This document shows, piece by piece, positions 55,531 to 64,000 of a stretch of 64,000 bases of DNA. Every line of letters begins with the position of its first letter. Positions within the stretch are counted from its first letter, which is position 1. The position numbers and the translations under genes were made by a program. The DNA comes from Butyrivibrio proteoclasticus P6B7. GTDB taxonomy: Bacteria; Bacillota; Clostridia; Lachnospirales; Lachnospiraceae. Under the pieces are notes generated by a model. It saw nothing but the letters and a program-made list of their open reading frames with translations, searched no databases and was not told the origin of the DNA. The stretch is from assembly GCF_000622085.1 (NCBI RefSeq), contig NZ_JHWL01000009.1:107547-171546 (forward strand), given 5' to 3'.

Positions 55531-56811
55531 TTAGTTGTCCAGAATTCGATTGATCTTGGCTGAGTAGTCAAGAACATCGAAAGTAGCAAAATAATCCTTA
55601 GGTGTCTCTGCTCGTCTTATAAGTTTTACTGTCCCATCTTCCCTAAGAAGAAGTTCTGCGCATTTAAGCTTACCGTTGTAGTTGTATCCCATAGCATAGC
55701 CATGAGCTCCTGTATCGTGGATAAAAAGATAATCACCCTTATCTATCTTTGGAAGCTTTCTTCCAATAGCGAATTTATCGTTGTTCTCACAAAGTGATCC
55801 TGTTACGTCGTACTCGTAGTCGCAAGGGTCATTCTCTTTTCCAAGAACAGTGATGTGATGGTAAGCGCCATACATTGCTGGTCTCATAAGGTTAACTGCA
55901 CAGGCATCAACTCCGATGTACTCCTTGTAGATGTGCTTCTCATGAATTGCCTTGGTAACAAGAGCTCCGTAAGGGCCCATCATGAATCTTCCCATTTCTG
56001 TGAAGATAGCTACATCTCCCATTCCTGCTGGAACAAGAATTTTGTCATACTGCTCGTGTACACCCTGACCGATCTTGGCGATGTCATTAGGCTCCTGATC
56101 TGGTGTGTAAGGGATTCCTACGCCGCCAGAAAGGTTGATAAATGCCACATCAGCACCAGTTTCCTTTTCAAGCTCTACAGCCAGTTCAAAAAGCTGACCA
56201 GCAAGCTGAGGATAGTAATCGTTAGTAACAGTATTGCTGGCAAGGAATGCGTGGATTCCGAACTTCTTGGCACCCTTTGCCTTAAGGATCTTGAAGGCTT
56301 CGAAAAGCTGATCCTTAGTCATTCCGTACTTGGAATCTCCAGGATTATCCATGATCTGGTTACTCATGGTGAATACTCCGCCAGGATTATATCTGCAGGA
56401 GATGGTCTCTGGAATCTTGCCAATTGTCTTTTCAAGAAAGTCGATATGTGTGAAATCATCAAGGTTGATGATGGCTCCAAGTTTATCAGCAAGGACGTAC
56501 TCCCTAGCAGGAGTGTCGTTTGATGAAAACATGATATCCTGTCCGCTGGCTCCTACTGCACTTGTAAGGATAAGCTCAGTCTCAGAAGAACAGTCAAAAC
56601 CGCAGCCCTGCTTAGCAAGAATATCCATAAGCACTGGGTTAGGTGTAGCCTTAACAGCAAAGTACTCTTTGAATCCCTTATTCCAGGAAAAGGCCTCGTA
56701 AACAGCCTTGGCATTCTCTATAATTCCCTTTTCATCGTAAAGGTAGAAAGGTGTAGGGAAATTCTTAACTATTTCCTCCACCTGCGCTTTTGTAACAAAT
56801 GGTTTTTTCAT
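55531..56811 (-). CDS. lysA: Diaminopimelate decarboxylase (LysA-like)
   Basis: This 426-residue PLP enzyme of alanine racemase fold III has EYFAVKATPNP with the PLP lysine, a Gly-rich phosphate loop (NLSGGVGIPY), EMGRFMMGPYG and SLCENNDKFAIGRKLP carrying the active-site Cys-Glu. It makes lysine from meso-diaminopimelate. The start at 56811 is set by AAGGAGAAAATT; the in-frame region to 56859 is not needed. The closest alternative is another ornithine/DAP-type decarboxylase. Confidence 0.87.
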   Translation of the reverse strand: MKKPFVTKAQVEEIVKNFPTPFYLYDEKGIIENAKAVYEAFSWNKGFKEYFAVKATPNPVLMDILAKQGCGFDCSSETELILTSAVGASGQDIMFSSNDTPAREYVLADKLGAIINLDDFTHIDFLEKTIGKIPETISCRYNPGGVFTMSNQIMDNPGDSKYGMTKDQLFEAFKILKAKGAKKFGIHAFLASNTVTNDYYPQLAGQLFELAVELEKETGADVAFINLSGGVGIPYTPDQEPNDIAKIGQGVHEQYDKILVPAGMGDVAIFTEMGRFMMGPYGALVTKAIHEKHIYKEYIGVDACAVNLMRPAMYGAYHHITVLGKENDPCDYEYDVTGSLCENNDKFAIGRKLPKIDKGDYLFIHDTGAHGYAMGYNYNGKLKCAELLLREDGTVKLIRRAETPKDYFATFDVLDYSAKINRILDN

Positions 56812-56886
56812 AATTTTCTCCTTGATACTACTTCCGTAATACAGAAAACACTTTAGCACAGTAATGCATTACTTTGCAAGAGTTAT

Positions 56887-57564
56887 TTAAATATTTTCTA
56901 TCTGCCAGTCAATTGGCTCCAGGCCATTGGCCTTTAAGAATTCGTTGCACTTACTGAAATGCTTGCAGCCAAAGAAGCCTCTGTAGGCTGAAAGTGGACT
57001 TGGATGAGGAGCCTCCAGAATAAGATGCTTAGGATTGTTAAGCATAGCTTTTTTCATCTGGGCTGGCTTACCCCACAGCATGTACACAACCGGGCTGTCC
57101 TTTTCATTAACTGCCCTTATAATGGCATCTGTGAACTGTTCCCAGCCTCTTCCCTTGTGAGAATTAGCCTGATGAGCCCTGACCGTAAGAACAGTATTAA
57201 GTAAAAGAACTCCCTGGTCCGCCCACTTCTTAAGATAGCCGTTATTTGGAACGTAAAGACCCAGGTCATCATTAAGCTCTTTATAAATGTTGACCAATGA
57301 AGGCGGTGTATCTGCCATTCCGGGCTTAACAGAGAAAGAAAGCCCATGGGCCTGTCCAGGCTCGTGATATGGGTCCTGTCCAAGGATAAGGACCTTCACA
57401 TCCTTAAGTGGTGTTAAATGAAGTGCATTAAATATATCTTCTGATGGAGGATATATCACATTCTTGGAATACTCCTCCTTTACAAACTTGTACAAATCTA
57501 CATAATATGGCTTTTTGAATTCATCTCCAATTGCATCAAGCCAGTCTCCAGTTATCATTCCCAT
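56887..57564 (-). CDS. ung: Uracil-DNA glycosylase, family 1
   Basis: This 225-residue enzyme has LGQDPYHEPGQAHGLSF with the catalytic Asp near 65 and HPSPLSAYRGFFGCKHFS with the minor-groove loop His. It removes uracil from DNA at the first step of base excision repair. It follows hisF by 6 bp. Confidence 0.95.
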   Translation of the reverse strand: MGMITGDWLDAIGDEFKKPYYVDLYKFVKEEYSKNVIYPPSEDIFNALHLTPLKDVKVLILGQDPYHEPGQAHGLSFSVKPGMADTPPSLVNIYKELNDDLGLYVPNNGYLKKWADQGVLLLNTVLTVRAHQANSHKGRGWEQFTDAIIRAVNEKDSPVVYMLWGKPAQMKKAMLNNPKHLILEAPHPSPLSAYRGFFGCKHFSKCNEFLKANGLEPIDWQIENI

Positions 57565-57570
57565 TGTCTG

Positions 57571-58338
57571 TCACCTTAATAATCTAACTGGCACATCACG
57601 CTCTGCCAGGTATTTTTTGAGATCATTTATCTCCATTTCCTTGTAATGGAAAAGAGATGCCGCAAGAACTGCATCAGCTCCTGCCACCGTAAGAGCATCA
57701 TAGAAATGCTCCATAGTGCCTGCTCCGCCAGAGGCTATAACCGGAACAGAAACCACATCTGAAATACACTTAGTAAGCTCCAGATCATATCCAGCCTTGG
57801 TTCCATCGCAGTCCATACTTGTAAGAAGAATCTCGCCTGCGCCGAGATCTGTAACCTTCTTGGCCCATTCTACGGCATCGATTCCCATATCGATTCTTCC
57901 ACCATGCTTATACACATTCCAGCCACTGCCGTCAGCTCTTTTCTTGGCATCAATAGCAACTACTATACACTGAGAGCCAAACTTCTCTGCCCCTTCAGCC
58001 ACCAGCTGCGGCCTTTCAATGGCAGATGAATTGATGGCCACCTTATCAGCGCCTTCTCTAAGGATATTCTTGATATCATCAACAGTTCTGATACCGCCGC
58101 CCACGGTAAATGGGATGAATACCTTTTTGGCAACCTCTCTTACCATGTCAGTCACAGTATCTCTGCGCTCATTAGAAGCTGTAATATCAAGAAAAACCAG
58201 TTCATCTGCTCCAGCCTTGGAATAGGCTTCTCCAACAGCAACCGGATCTCCAGCGTCCTTAAGATTAACAAAGTTGATACCCTTTACTACCCTTCCCTTG
58301 TTAACATCAAGGCAGGGGATAATTCTTTTTGTCAGCAT
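57571..58338 (-). CDS. hisF: Imidazole glycerol phosphate synthase, cyclase subunit
   Basis: This 255-residue (beta/alpha)8 barrel begins with [20 protein letters not shown], carrying the catalytic Asp11, and has VAIDAKK with the second catalytic Asp and phosphate-binding GGGIRTV and [10 protein letters not shown]. It uses ammonia from HisH to form imidazole glycerol phosphate and AICAR. It follows hisH by 2 bp; other his genes are not in the window. Confidence 0.95.
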   Translation of the reverse strand: MLTKRIIPCLDVNKGRVVKGINFVNLKDAGDPVAVGEAYSKAGADELVFLDITASNERRDTVTDMVREVAKKVFIPFTVGGGIRTVDDIKNILREGADKVAINSSAIERPQLVAEGAEKFGSQCIVVAIDAKKRADGSGWNVYKHGGRIDMGIDAVEWAKKVTDLGAGEILLTSMDCDGTKAGYDLELTKCISDVVSVPVIASGGAGTMEHFYDALTVAGADAVLAASLFHYKEMEINDLKKYLAERDVPVRLLR

Positions 58339-58340
58339 CC

Positions 58341-58958
58341 TTACACCTCCAGGAAGTTCTTTAATATCTGCATTCCAACATCAGCACTCTTTTCTGGATG
58401 GAACTGACAGGCAAATACATTTCCTTTTTCCACCGATGCATCTACTGTAACGGAATAATCGCAGGTTGCAGTTACGATGTCTCTCTCCTGGGCCTTTAAA
58501 TAATAGGAATGAACAAAATATACAAAGCTATTTTCTTCAATCCCCTTAAACAGTCTTCCCTTATTGGGATATGAAAGACTATTCCAGCCAATCTGAGGTA
58601 TTTTGTAGGCATTTCCATTTGAATCTGTCGTAGGCATTTTCAGGATTTTACCACGCAAAATGCCTAGGCCAGGAACTCCTTCTGATTCCTCACTGAATTC
58701 AAAAAGCAGTTGCTGTCCTAGGCAAATTCCTAAAAATGGAACATCCTTCGCAGTTATTTCTTTAATAACCGGAACAAGTCCATATTCATTTAATTTGTTC
58801 ATAGCATCGCCAAAAGAACCAACACCTGGCAATACTACCCGATCAGCCTTCAATAGCTGATCTCTGTCTCTTGTAACAATACAGGGCGCCCCGAGATATT
58901 CAAAGGCCTTCTCGACGCTCTTGATGTTACCTGCATCATAATCGATAACTGCTACCAT
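58341..58958 (-). CDS. hisH: Imidazole glycerol phosphate synthase, glutaminase subunit
   Basis: This 205-residue class I glutamine amidotransferase has [11 protein letters not shown] with the nucleophile Cys, [10 protein letters not shown] and QFHPEKS with the catalytic His-Glu. It supplies ammonia to HisF. It is the first gene of the hisH-hisF-ung-lysA-recombinase run. Confidence 0.95.
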   Translation of the reverse strand: MVAVIDYDAGNIKSVEKAFEYLGAPCIVTRDRDQLLKADRVVLPGVGSFGDAMNKLNEYGLVPVIKEITAKDVPFLGICLGQQLLFEFSEESEGVPGLGILRGKILKMPTTDSNGNAYKIPQIGWNSLSYPNKGRLFKGIEENSFVYFVHSYYLKAQERDIVTATCDYSVTVDASVEKGNVFACQFHPEKSADVGMQILKNFLEV

Positions 58959-59016
58959 GTGGCATCTCTCCTTGCTTAATGATGTCGATGCTCACATGAT
59001 GAGATGGCAAAAGAAC

Positions 59017-61617
59017 TTACGATTCAATAACTCCAATTACTTCCAGAATTCTGATAGTATAGTCTCTATCCTTCTTAATAGCGTTAATCTCTGCCGCATC
59101 CTCTTCCGAAAGACCATATTTATCTCTAAGCACCGATTCTATACTATCGTACACGGTCTGCACCTGAATTTCAACATTGAACTTAGAGGCTTCTTCCATG
59201 AGGTCTGCCTTGTTCTTCATAGCCATCAAAAGCATATCCACAGCCTCTTCTTCCATGTTCATGGCCATGTAATTATCATATCCGGAAATGTATCTTTCTG
59301 CCCACGCAAGAACCCTTGCCTGCTCGTATACAAGTGTCTGGTTCTCATCCATTTCTTTCCCATAAAGCATTTCGTAGGTAGTTGTATACTCTCTTCTCTT
59401 ATATGCGTTATTAGCCCTTGTGCTGGCAATTCTGTCTGGAAGTACCATAGCTGGTATAGCCACCAGTATTCCAAGGCTGATAGCAAATATAAATGAAAGT
59501 GAAACCTTCTTTGGAGAAATAGCTTTTTCCGGAGCCTCTGGATCCTTAGGAGGCTTTGGCTTCTTCTCCTTCTTTGGCTTTGGGGGTTTCTTCTCCTTTG
59601 GTTTCTTTTCCTTTGGAGGTTTCTTCTCCTTTGGCTTCTTTTCTTTCTTCTCTTTCTTTTTCTTGCCCTTGTCTCCTTCTTCACCAAGCTCGTTAAGAAC
59701 CTGCTGATTCTCATCAGTAAGACTTGCCAGTTCACCATTTCCGGCAGCCTCTTCTTCGTCCTCAGCAACAAGAGCCTTTAACAGTCTTGCAAAGAAACCT
59801 TCCTTCTTCTCTTTCTTTCCTTTGCCCTTCTTAGCTTTTTTACCCTTGGTTTCTGGTTCCTCTTCGTCGCCTCCAACGTCGGAGCCTGCCAAAGCAGCCA
59901 AATCATCAAGGGATGGTTCTCCGGCAGCGCCTTCAAAGCCGTCCTCAGTAAGAGCCTCCAGGATATCTTCCTTAGGGATTTCAGATTCCTCTGAATCTCC
60001 CTCCATCTTAGCAGCGTTTTCAATATCCTCTATGTCATCACTGGCAAGGCTGTTCATAAGCGCGTCAAGATCAGGCATATCCTCGCCGCCATCATCGCTT
60101 CCAAAATCATCAGAAGAATCAGCCACGGCTGCAACCTCTCCCTCTGTAGATTCTCCTTCGTCAGCACTTAGAAGGTCATCTAAGCTGGCCTCCATGTTCT
60201 CAAGATCAAATTCATCTTCTGCGTCAGCGTCCGCACCACCATCCGCGGGTGCTTCCTCTGGAGCGGCTTCTGCCGGTTCTTCCGCAGCAGCTTCTGCTTC
60301 TTCAGGCTGTGCCTCTGCGCCTTCGTCTGCACTCATCAAATCTTCTAAAGCTATTTCGCCTGTATCAATATCGCCTTCTACATCAGAATCCGCAACCCCA
60401 AGTTCTTCCATGGCTTGCTCCAAGTCGCTAAGATCCATATCATCGATGTTATCTGCATCACCTTCAGGGCTTGCTTCTGCTGGAGCTTCCTCCGGCGCTG
60501 CTTCTGGCTCTTCTAATGCGATATCTGCCATTGCTTCCTCTAATGCAAGGTCTGGTATTGCTTCCTCTGCACCGGCTTCCGGTACAGGTTCCTCTAACGC
60601 AAGATCTGGCATTGCCTCTTCTGCACCTGATTCTGGCGCAGGCTCTGAGCCGGCGTCATCAGCACCACCTGCTGCAGGTTCTTCTAACACAAGGTCCTCA
60701 ATCTGAGACTCTTCGATAGAAGTCTCAGAAGAAAGATCTGGTGCAGGTTCCTCTAATGCAGGCTCTTCCAATGCCATATCATTCATGGCATTATCAAGGT
60801 CATTTATAGTAAGGTCGTCAACATTACTGTCATCAACCTCTGTTCCTTTATCTAAGTCAGAAATATTGAAGGAATCCTCATCTTGAATATTGTCCAGAAC
60901 ATCGCTAAGGCTATCCTGATTAGCCTCCTCTCCGGAATCTACAAGACTATTTCCAGGCATGTCATCAAGGAGATCCGTAAGAATCTCCTCTGGTGTCTGG
61001 TCCATGTCAGAACTATTTTCTTTTCCTAAAGAAACTTCATTATCCTCCGGCATAATAACTTCCGGAGCCATCTCTAAAGAGAAATCATCACCCTCTTGAA
61101 CGTCAACTAGCGGGGCCTGTGGCACAGGCTCAGGTTCTACAGGCTCTGGCTCTGCTGGTTCTGACTCTGCAGGCTCTACTGGAGTATCGAACTTGCCGCT
61201 TTGTATCTCGGCATCCATTCTCTCTGCATCTGCAATAGCTTCATCCAAAGCCACCTCCTCAGGATCTCTTGTATCCTGAGTTGTTGGAGCATTACCAACA
61301 GTAAATGTTGGAACCGAAGAATCTGTAGGCTTTTCAATATCCTCTAATAAATCAGAATAACTATCATCAAGTAATTCGCCCTTATCAAGACTGTCCAAAA
61401 TGTTTCCAATATCAGCAATATCAGCATTTCCGTTGGAATTTTGCACAAGCTCATCCATGCCATCTAAGTTTGTGGCTTCCTGACGGCTTGCACTAGCATT
61501 ACTTGTACTACCATGGCCTCCGGAAGACATTCTACTTAGGGCAGATTTGGGGTTATTATTATTCGATTGTGCGGAATTTAGCAAGCTGTCCAGATACTCT
61601 TCGTTGTTCGAATTCAT
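59017..61617 (-). CDS. Large acidic membrane protein with Lys/Pro-rich segment
   Basis: This 866-residue protein has about 600 residues of Glu/Ala/Asp-rich low-complexity sequence with PDLALEEP-type repeats. A very basic segment follows (EKKPKEKKPPKEKK-like, about residues 640-690), then one membrane helix (about 702-725, SLSFIFAISLGILVAIPAMVLP) and a 140-residue helical C-terminal domain resembling TPR-type packing. The start at 61617 shares four bases (ATGA) with the stop of the Sir2-like gene. I do not recognise the family. The charge layout suggests a surface or spatial-organisation protein. Confidence 0.75.
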   Translation of the reverse strand: MNSNNEEYLDSLLNSAQSNNNNPKSALSRMSSGGHGSTSNASASRQEATNLDGMDELVQNSNGNADIADIGNILDSLDKGELLDDSYSDLLEDIEKPTDSSVPTFTVGNAPTTQDTRDPEEVALDEAIADAERMDAEIQSGKFDTPVEPAESEPAEPEPVEPEPVPQAPLVDVQEGDDFSLEMAPEVIMPEDNEVSLGKENSSDMDQTPEEILTDLLDDMPGNSLVDSGEEANQDSLSDVLDNIQDEDSFNISDLDKGTEVDDSNVDDLTINDLDNAMNDMALEEPALEEPAPDLSSETSIEESQIEDLVLEEPAAGGADDAGSEPAPESGAEEAMPDLALEEPVPEAGAEEAIPDLALEEAMADIALEEPEAAPEEAPAEASPEGDADNIDDMDLSDLEQAMEELGVADSDVEGDIDTGEIALEDLMSADEGAEAQPEEAEAAAEEPAEAAPEEAPADGGADADAEDEFDLENMEASLDDLLSADEGESTEGEVAAVADSSDDFGSDDGGEDMPDLDALMNSLASDDIEDIENAAKMEGDSEESEIPKEDILEALTEDGFEGAAGEPSLDDLAALAGSDVGGDEEEPETKGKKAKKGKGKKEKKEGFFARLLKALVAEDEEEAAGNGELASLTDENQQVLNELGEEGDKGKKKKEKKEKKPKEKKPPKEKKPKEKKPPKPKKEKKPKPPKDPEAPEKAISPKKVSLSFIFAISLGILVAIPAMVLPDRIASTRANNAYKRREYTTTYEMLYGKEMDENQTLVYEQARVLAWAERYISGYDNYMAMNMEEEAVDMLLMAMKNKADLMEEASKFNVEIQVQTVYDSIESVLRDKYGLSEEDAAEINAIKKDRDYTIRILEVIGVIES

Positions 61618-62432
61618 AGCCCTTTGCACTCCTGCAAAATAAAGTTAACGGAATTCATCTGTATAGAATCTGTCTTATCTTCTATTTCCTTAGTATGTTG
61701 ATACAACCTCTCATGCACCCTTATGAAATGGGCTTTATTATTTATAAAGGCCACCTTTTCAAATGGCCACCTAACCACTGTTGGATATTCCAGTCCTACA
61801 CCAAGCTCTAGAACAAGAAGCTTGAAATTCAGGGTGGATGAAAGATATCTCATATAGTCATCCCATTTTCCCTTGTACGCTATTTCGTTATACTTAATAT
61901 TCCTGTATTCCTGCCTCTTCTGATTAAGGTATAGCTCTTTTCCATTTAAAAATGGTCTTACAAAGCTCTCACCCTCATCAAAGTTGCCATCATTTGAAAC
62001 GATGATCTCATGAATCCTATCAATAATTGCCTGAAACTCAGGACATTTCTCAGATAGGATAAGCTCATCTTCAAGATCCGGTGTCTGCAGATACATATAA
62101 TTTCCGCAAGGGTAAACACAGTTCTCCGGTTCAAACCCATGCATTAATGCATCCTGTAAAAAGAGATCACTCACAAGGAAATATCTCTTTTTGCCCAGTA
62201 ACTTGCGAAGGCCTTCATATGCACTGTCAATTCTATTATCCGTATGGTAAAATGCGTATTCATATTCTACGAGTGGTAGAAGCCATTGAAAACCCTCTTT
62301 GTCACAATACTTTAACAGCTTTGAATATCTTTCATCGCTGTGAATCCCCATGGTTACCCAATCCCATTCATGACCTACCCCTACGATACACAGGTCACAA
62401 TTGTCAATTTGGGTCTTTAAATTCTCAGTCAT
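61614..62432 (-). CDS. Sir2-like domain protein
   Basis: This 272-residue soluble protein has an N-terminal segment CDLCIVGVGHEWDWV, a central CVYPCGNYMYLQ and the C-terminal KLLVLELGVGLEYPTVVRWPFEKVAFINNKAHFIRVH. The last resembles the NAD-binding C-terminal part of Firmicute Sir2-like proteins (LELGVGFNTPxIIRYPFE). The usual zinc-finger cysteines are not complete, so deacetylase activity is uncertain; ADP-ribosyl or NAD-hydrolase chemistry is possible. It is coupled to the acidic membrane protein. Confidence 0.6.
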   Translation of the reverse strand: MTENLKTQIDNCDLCIVGVGHEWDWVTMGIHSDERYSKLLKYCDKEGFQWLLPLVEYEYAFYHTDNRIDSAYEGLRKLLGKKRYFLVSDLFLQDALMHGFEPENCVYPCGNYMYLQTPDLEDELILSEKCPEFQAIIDRIHEIIVSNDGNFDEGESFVRPFLNGKELYLNQKRQEYRNIKYNEIAYKGKWDDYMRYLSSTLNFKLLVLELGVGLEYPTVVRWPFEKVAFINNKAHFIRVHERLYQHTKEIEDKTDSIQMNSVNFILQECKGL

Positions 62433-62461
62433 TAAAAAACTCCACGTAAAAATATTAAAAT

Positions 62462-62521
62462 ACTCCCTTTATTGAGACAGTCATTGAAAACGCGTTTCAT
62501 AACTGAGCCAACAAAGGGAGT
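62462..62521 (-). terminator. Long imperfect hairpin downstream of cheV
   Basis: ACTCCCTTT and AAAGGGAGT at the ends pair perfectly, and the inside continues as CAGT/ACTG and a central GAAAACGCGTTTC, so nearly the whole 60 bp folds back. On the minus strand it is followed by a T-rich stretch. It probably ends cheV transcription. Confidence 0.65.
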
Positions 62522-62539
62522 TAAAGTCACAGTTAAATA

Positions 62540-63448
62540 TCATCCAGCATCAGATGAAGCATTTACAAGTTCATCGATCACAGATACCAGGTTACCAATT
62601 TCAGGCTTTGATAACTGTCTGTCAGCTCCTAAGGATTCACCCTTTCTTCTCATCTCTTCGTTAACCAGTGATGAGAAAATGATAAGAGGAATGTCTTTAG
62701 TTGCATCATCGCTCTTAACAAGCTTAGTCAATCTGTGACCGTCCATGATAGGCATCTCGATATCAGTAATAATGCACTTAATCTTATCAAGATCGCCTCT
62801 ATCCCTGCAAGCCTTGATATAATCATATGCCAGTTTACCGTTCTCAAAGTGTCTAACATTATTATAACCCGCTTTATTCAAGGAATCTACAATCAGCTTG
62901 TTAAGAAGCTGTGAATCCTCAGCAAGAACAATAGGCACTTCATTTCTAGGACGAGCACCGATATCTCCAAGAGCATCCATATTAAGACCAGTATTAGGAT
63001 TGATATCAGATACGATCTTCTCGAAGTCGAGAATGATAATCAGCTGATTCTCAAATTTGATAATACCAGTTGAGATACTCTCCTCAGCCTTTGAAATTGT
63101 AGCATTAGGCTTGATAATATCAGCCCATGATACTCTGTGGATACCAATTACAGAATCAACATGGAATGCGATATCCAGCTTATTAAAATTAGTAATAATG
63201 AATAAGCCGCCTGCCTTAGAAGCACCGCGCTGTAAGCAGTTTCTAAGATCAATAGCTGTGATCATAGTATCACGGGGCATAAATATACCTTCGATACTAG
63301 GATGTGCATTAGGTACTGGAGTAACTTCCTGGTACACAATAATTTCTTTAATCTTTGCTACGTTGATGCCATAGCAATGGTCATCAATCTTAAATTCAAG
63401 GACTTCTAATTCATTGTTACCACTTTCAAGCAGGATTTTTGATTCCAT
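62540..63448 (-). CDS. cheV: Chemotaxis protein CheV
   Basis: This 302-residue protein joins an N-terminal CheW-like coupling domain (about 12-155) and a C-terminal receiver domain (about 170-295) with the acidic pair in LAEDSQ (Glu177-Asp178) and phosphoacceptor Asp229 in ITDIEMP. It couples receptors to CheA, and phosphorylation aids adaptation. With two chemoreceptors in the window it supports a motile lifestyle. GAGGTGAGAG precedes the ATG. Confidence 0.93.
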   Translation of the reverse strand: MESKILLESGNNELEVLEFKIDDHCYGINVAKIKEIIVYQEVTPVPNAHPSIEGIFMPRDTMITAIDLRNCLQRGASKAGGLFIITNFNKLDIAFHVDSVIGIHRVSWADIIKPNATISKAEESISTGIIKFENQLIIILDFEKIVSDINPNTGLNMDALGDIGARPRNEVPIVLAEDSQLLNKLIVDSLNKAGYNNVRHFENGKLAYDYIKACRDRGDLDKIKCIITDIEMPIMDGHRLTKLVKSDDATKDIPLIIFSSLVNEEMRRKGESLGADRQLSKPEIGNLVSVIDELVNASSDAG

Positions 63449-63545
63449 TCTCTCACCTCGCGTAAAAAAAAATGATTTTAAAGTGATGACTGATTACCAA
63501 AAACTAACTAAAAACCGATTGTTAATTAATTGAATATCCTCATTT

Positions 63546-63554
63546 AGTATAGCA
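63546..63554 (-). promoter_or_regulatory. Extended -10 promoter element for cheV
   Basis: Read on minus, TGCTATACT is an extended -10 element about 100 bp upstream of cheV. The -35 is weak. Confidence 0.4.
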
Positions 63555-63582
63555 TAGATTTTTGAAAATAAATATAAAAAAC

Positions 63583-63611
63583 AAAAAAAGACGGGCATTT
63601 GACCGTCTTTT
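63583..63611 (-). terminator. rRNA operon terminator
   Basis: On minus, AAAAGACGG and CCGTCTTTT form a perfect 9-bp stem around an 8-base loop, followed by seven T residues. It is the first terminator after the 23S rRNA. Confidence 0.88.
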
Positions 63612-63715
63612 AAGAATTCATTTATATCAATTTTATAATTACAAATTTCGTTTAATAATTGTACCTTCAAAACCGAACACTGAATATCTAAATCCTATTT
63701 CTATACACCTATCTT

Positions 63716-64000
<285 letters not shown>

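Noticed and set aside
59822..60706. 294-codon Ser/Ala-rich open frame on the plus strand
   Set aside because: It is the antisense shadow of the acidic repeat region in the 866-aa gene; no SD, and composition follows the Glu/Ala codons opposite.

Overview
The window looks like chromosomal DNA from a motile, low-to-moderate G+C Firmicute of the Lachnospiraceae type, close to Butyrivibrio or Pseudobutyrivibrio. The evidence is the mix of Gram-positive style Shine-Dalgarno sites, lplABCD-like sugar transport, galacturonate catabolism, anaerobic-type cobalamin genes, several chemotaxis proteins and many family-typical proteins. The genus is an inference; no 16S sequence is present. Most genes read on the minus strand, as does the 23S rRNA whose 3' end closes the window.

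Layout: 0.05-11.7 kb holds a membrane-anchored lipase, a giant 640-bp imperfect palindrome, and a minus-strand carbohydrate operon (esterase, GH31, lipoprotein SBP, two ABC permeases, GH4 with a CHEV motif), with a divergent esterase. This operon resembles lplABCD and probably takes up and cuts uronic-acid oligosaccharides. 11.7-18.3 kb has two chemoreceptors, a CPBP protease, a lipoprotein and two small genes. 18.3-31.9 kb has oligoendopeptidase F, an SDR reductase, a cobalamin lower-pathway cluster (threonine-P decarboxylase, cbiB, cobS, cobU, cobT, cobQ), phosphoglucomutase, a class III CoA-transferase and small enzymes. 32-36.9 kb has a GPH sugar symporter, a HicB antitoxin with a broken hicA, tagaturonate reductase behind two LacI/CcpA-type operators, and an acyltransferase.

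36.9-49.3 kb has rqcH flanked by two copies of a structured inverted-repeat element, an M42 peptidase, a lipid-linked oligosaccharide flippase, glgA, trpS and cbiD, then two paralogous C-rich small RNAs and two cysteine peptidases. 49.3-64 kb has a HTH-DNA methyltransferase fusion, a zinc-ribbon/repeat membrane protein, DAHP synthase, an unusual Xer-type recombinase, lysA, ung, hisF, hisH, a very acidic membrane protein with a Sir2-like partner, cheV and the 23S rRNA end.

The most notable unexplained signals are non-coding. (1) Two elements around rqcH (36923-37123 and 38990-39202) share near-identical internal loops, while both their outer and inner stems differ by compensatory changes, as expected of a structured RNA or a protein-recognised fold. 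(2) Two tandem small-RNA genes (46008-46125 and 46653-46787) share CUCCCC motifs in a conserved leader, in a hairpin loop on a covarying 11-bp stem, and in the 3' single strand, and each ends in a terminator. They look like SD-targeting riboregulators. (3) The 1540-2178 palindrome may be a larger relative of (1), though this is weakly supported.
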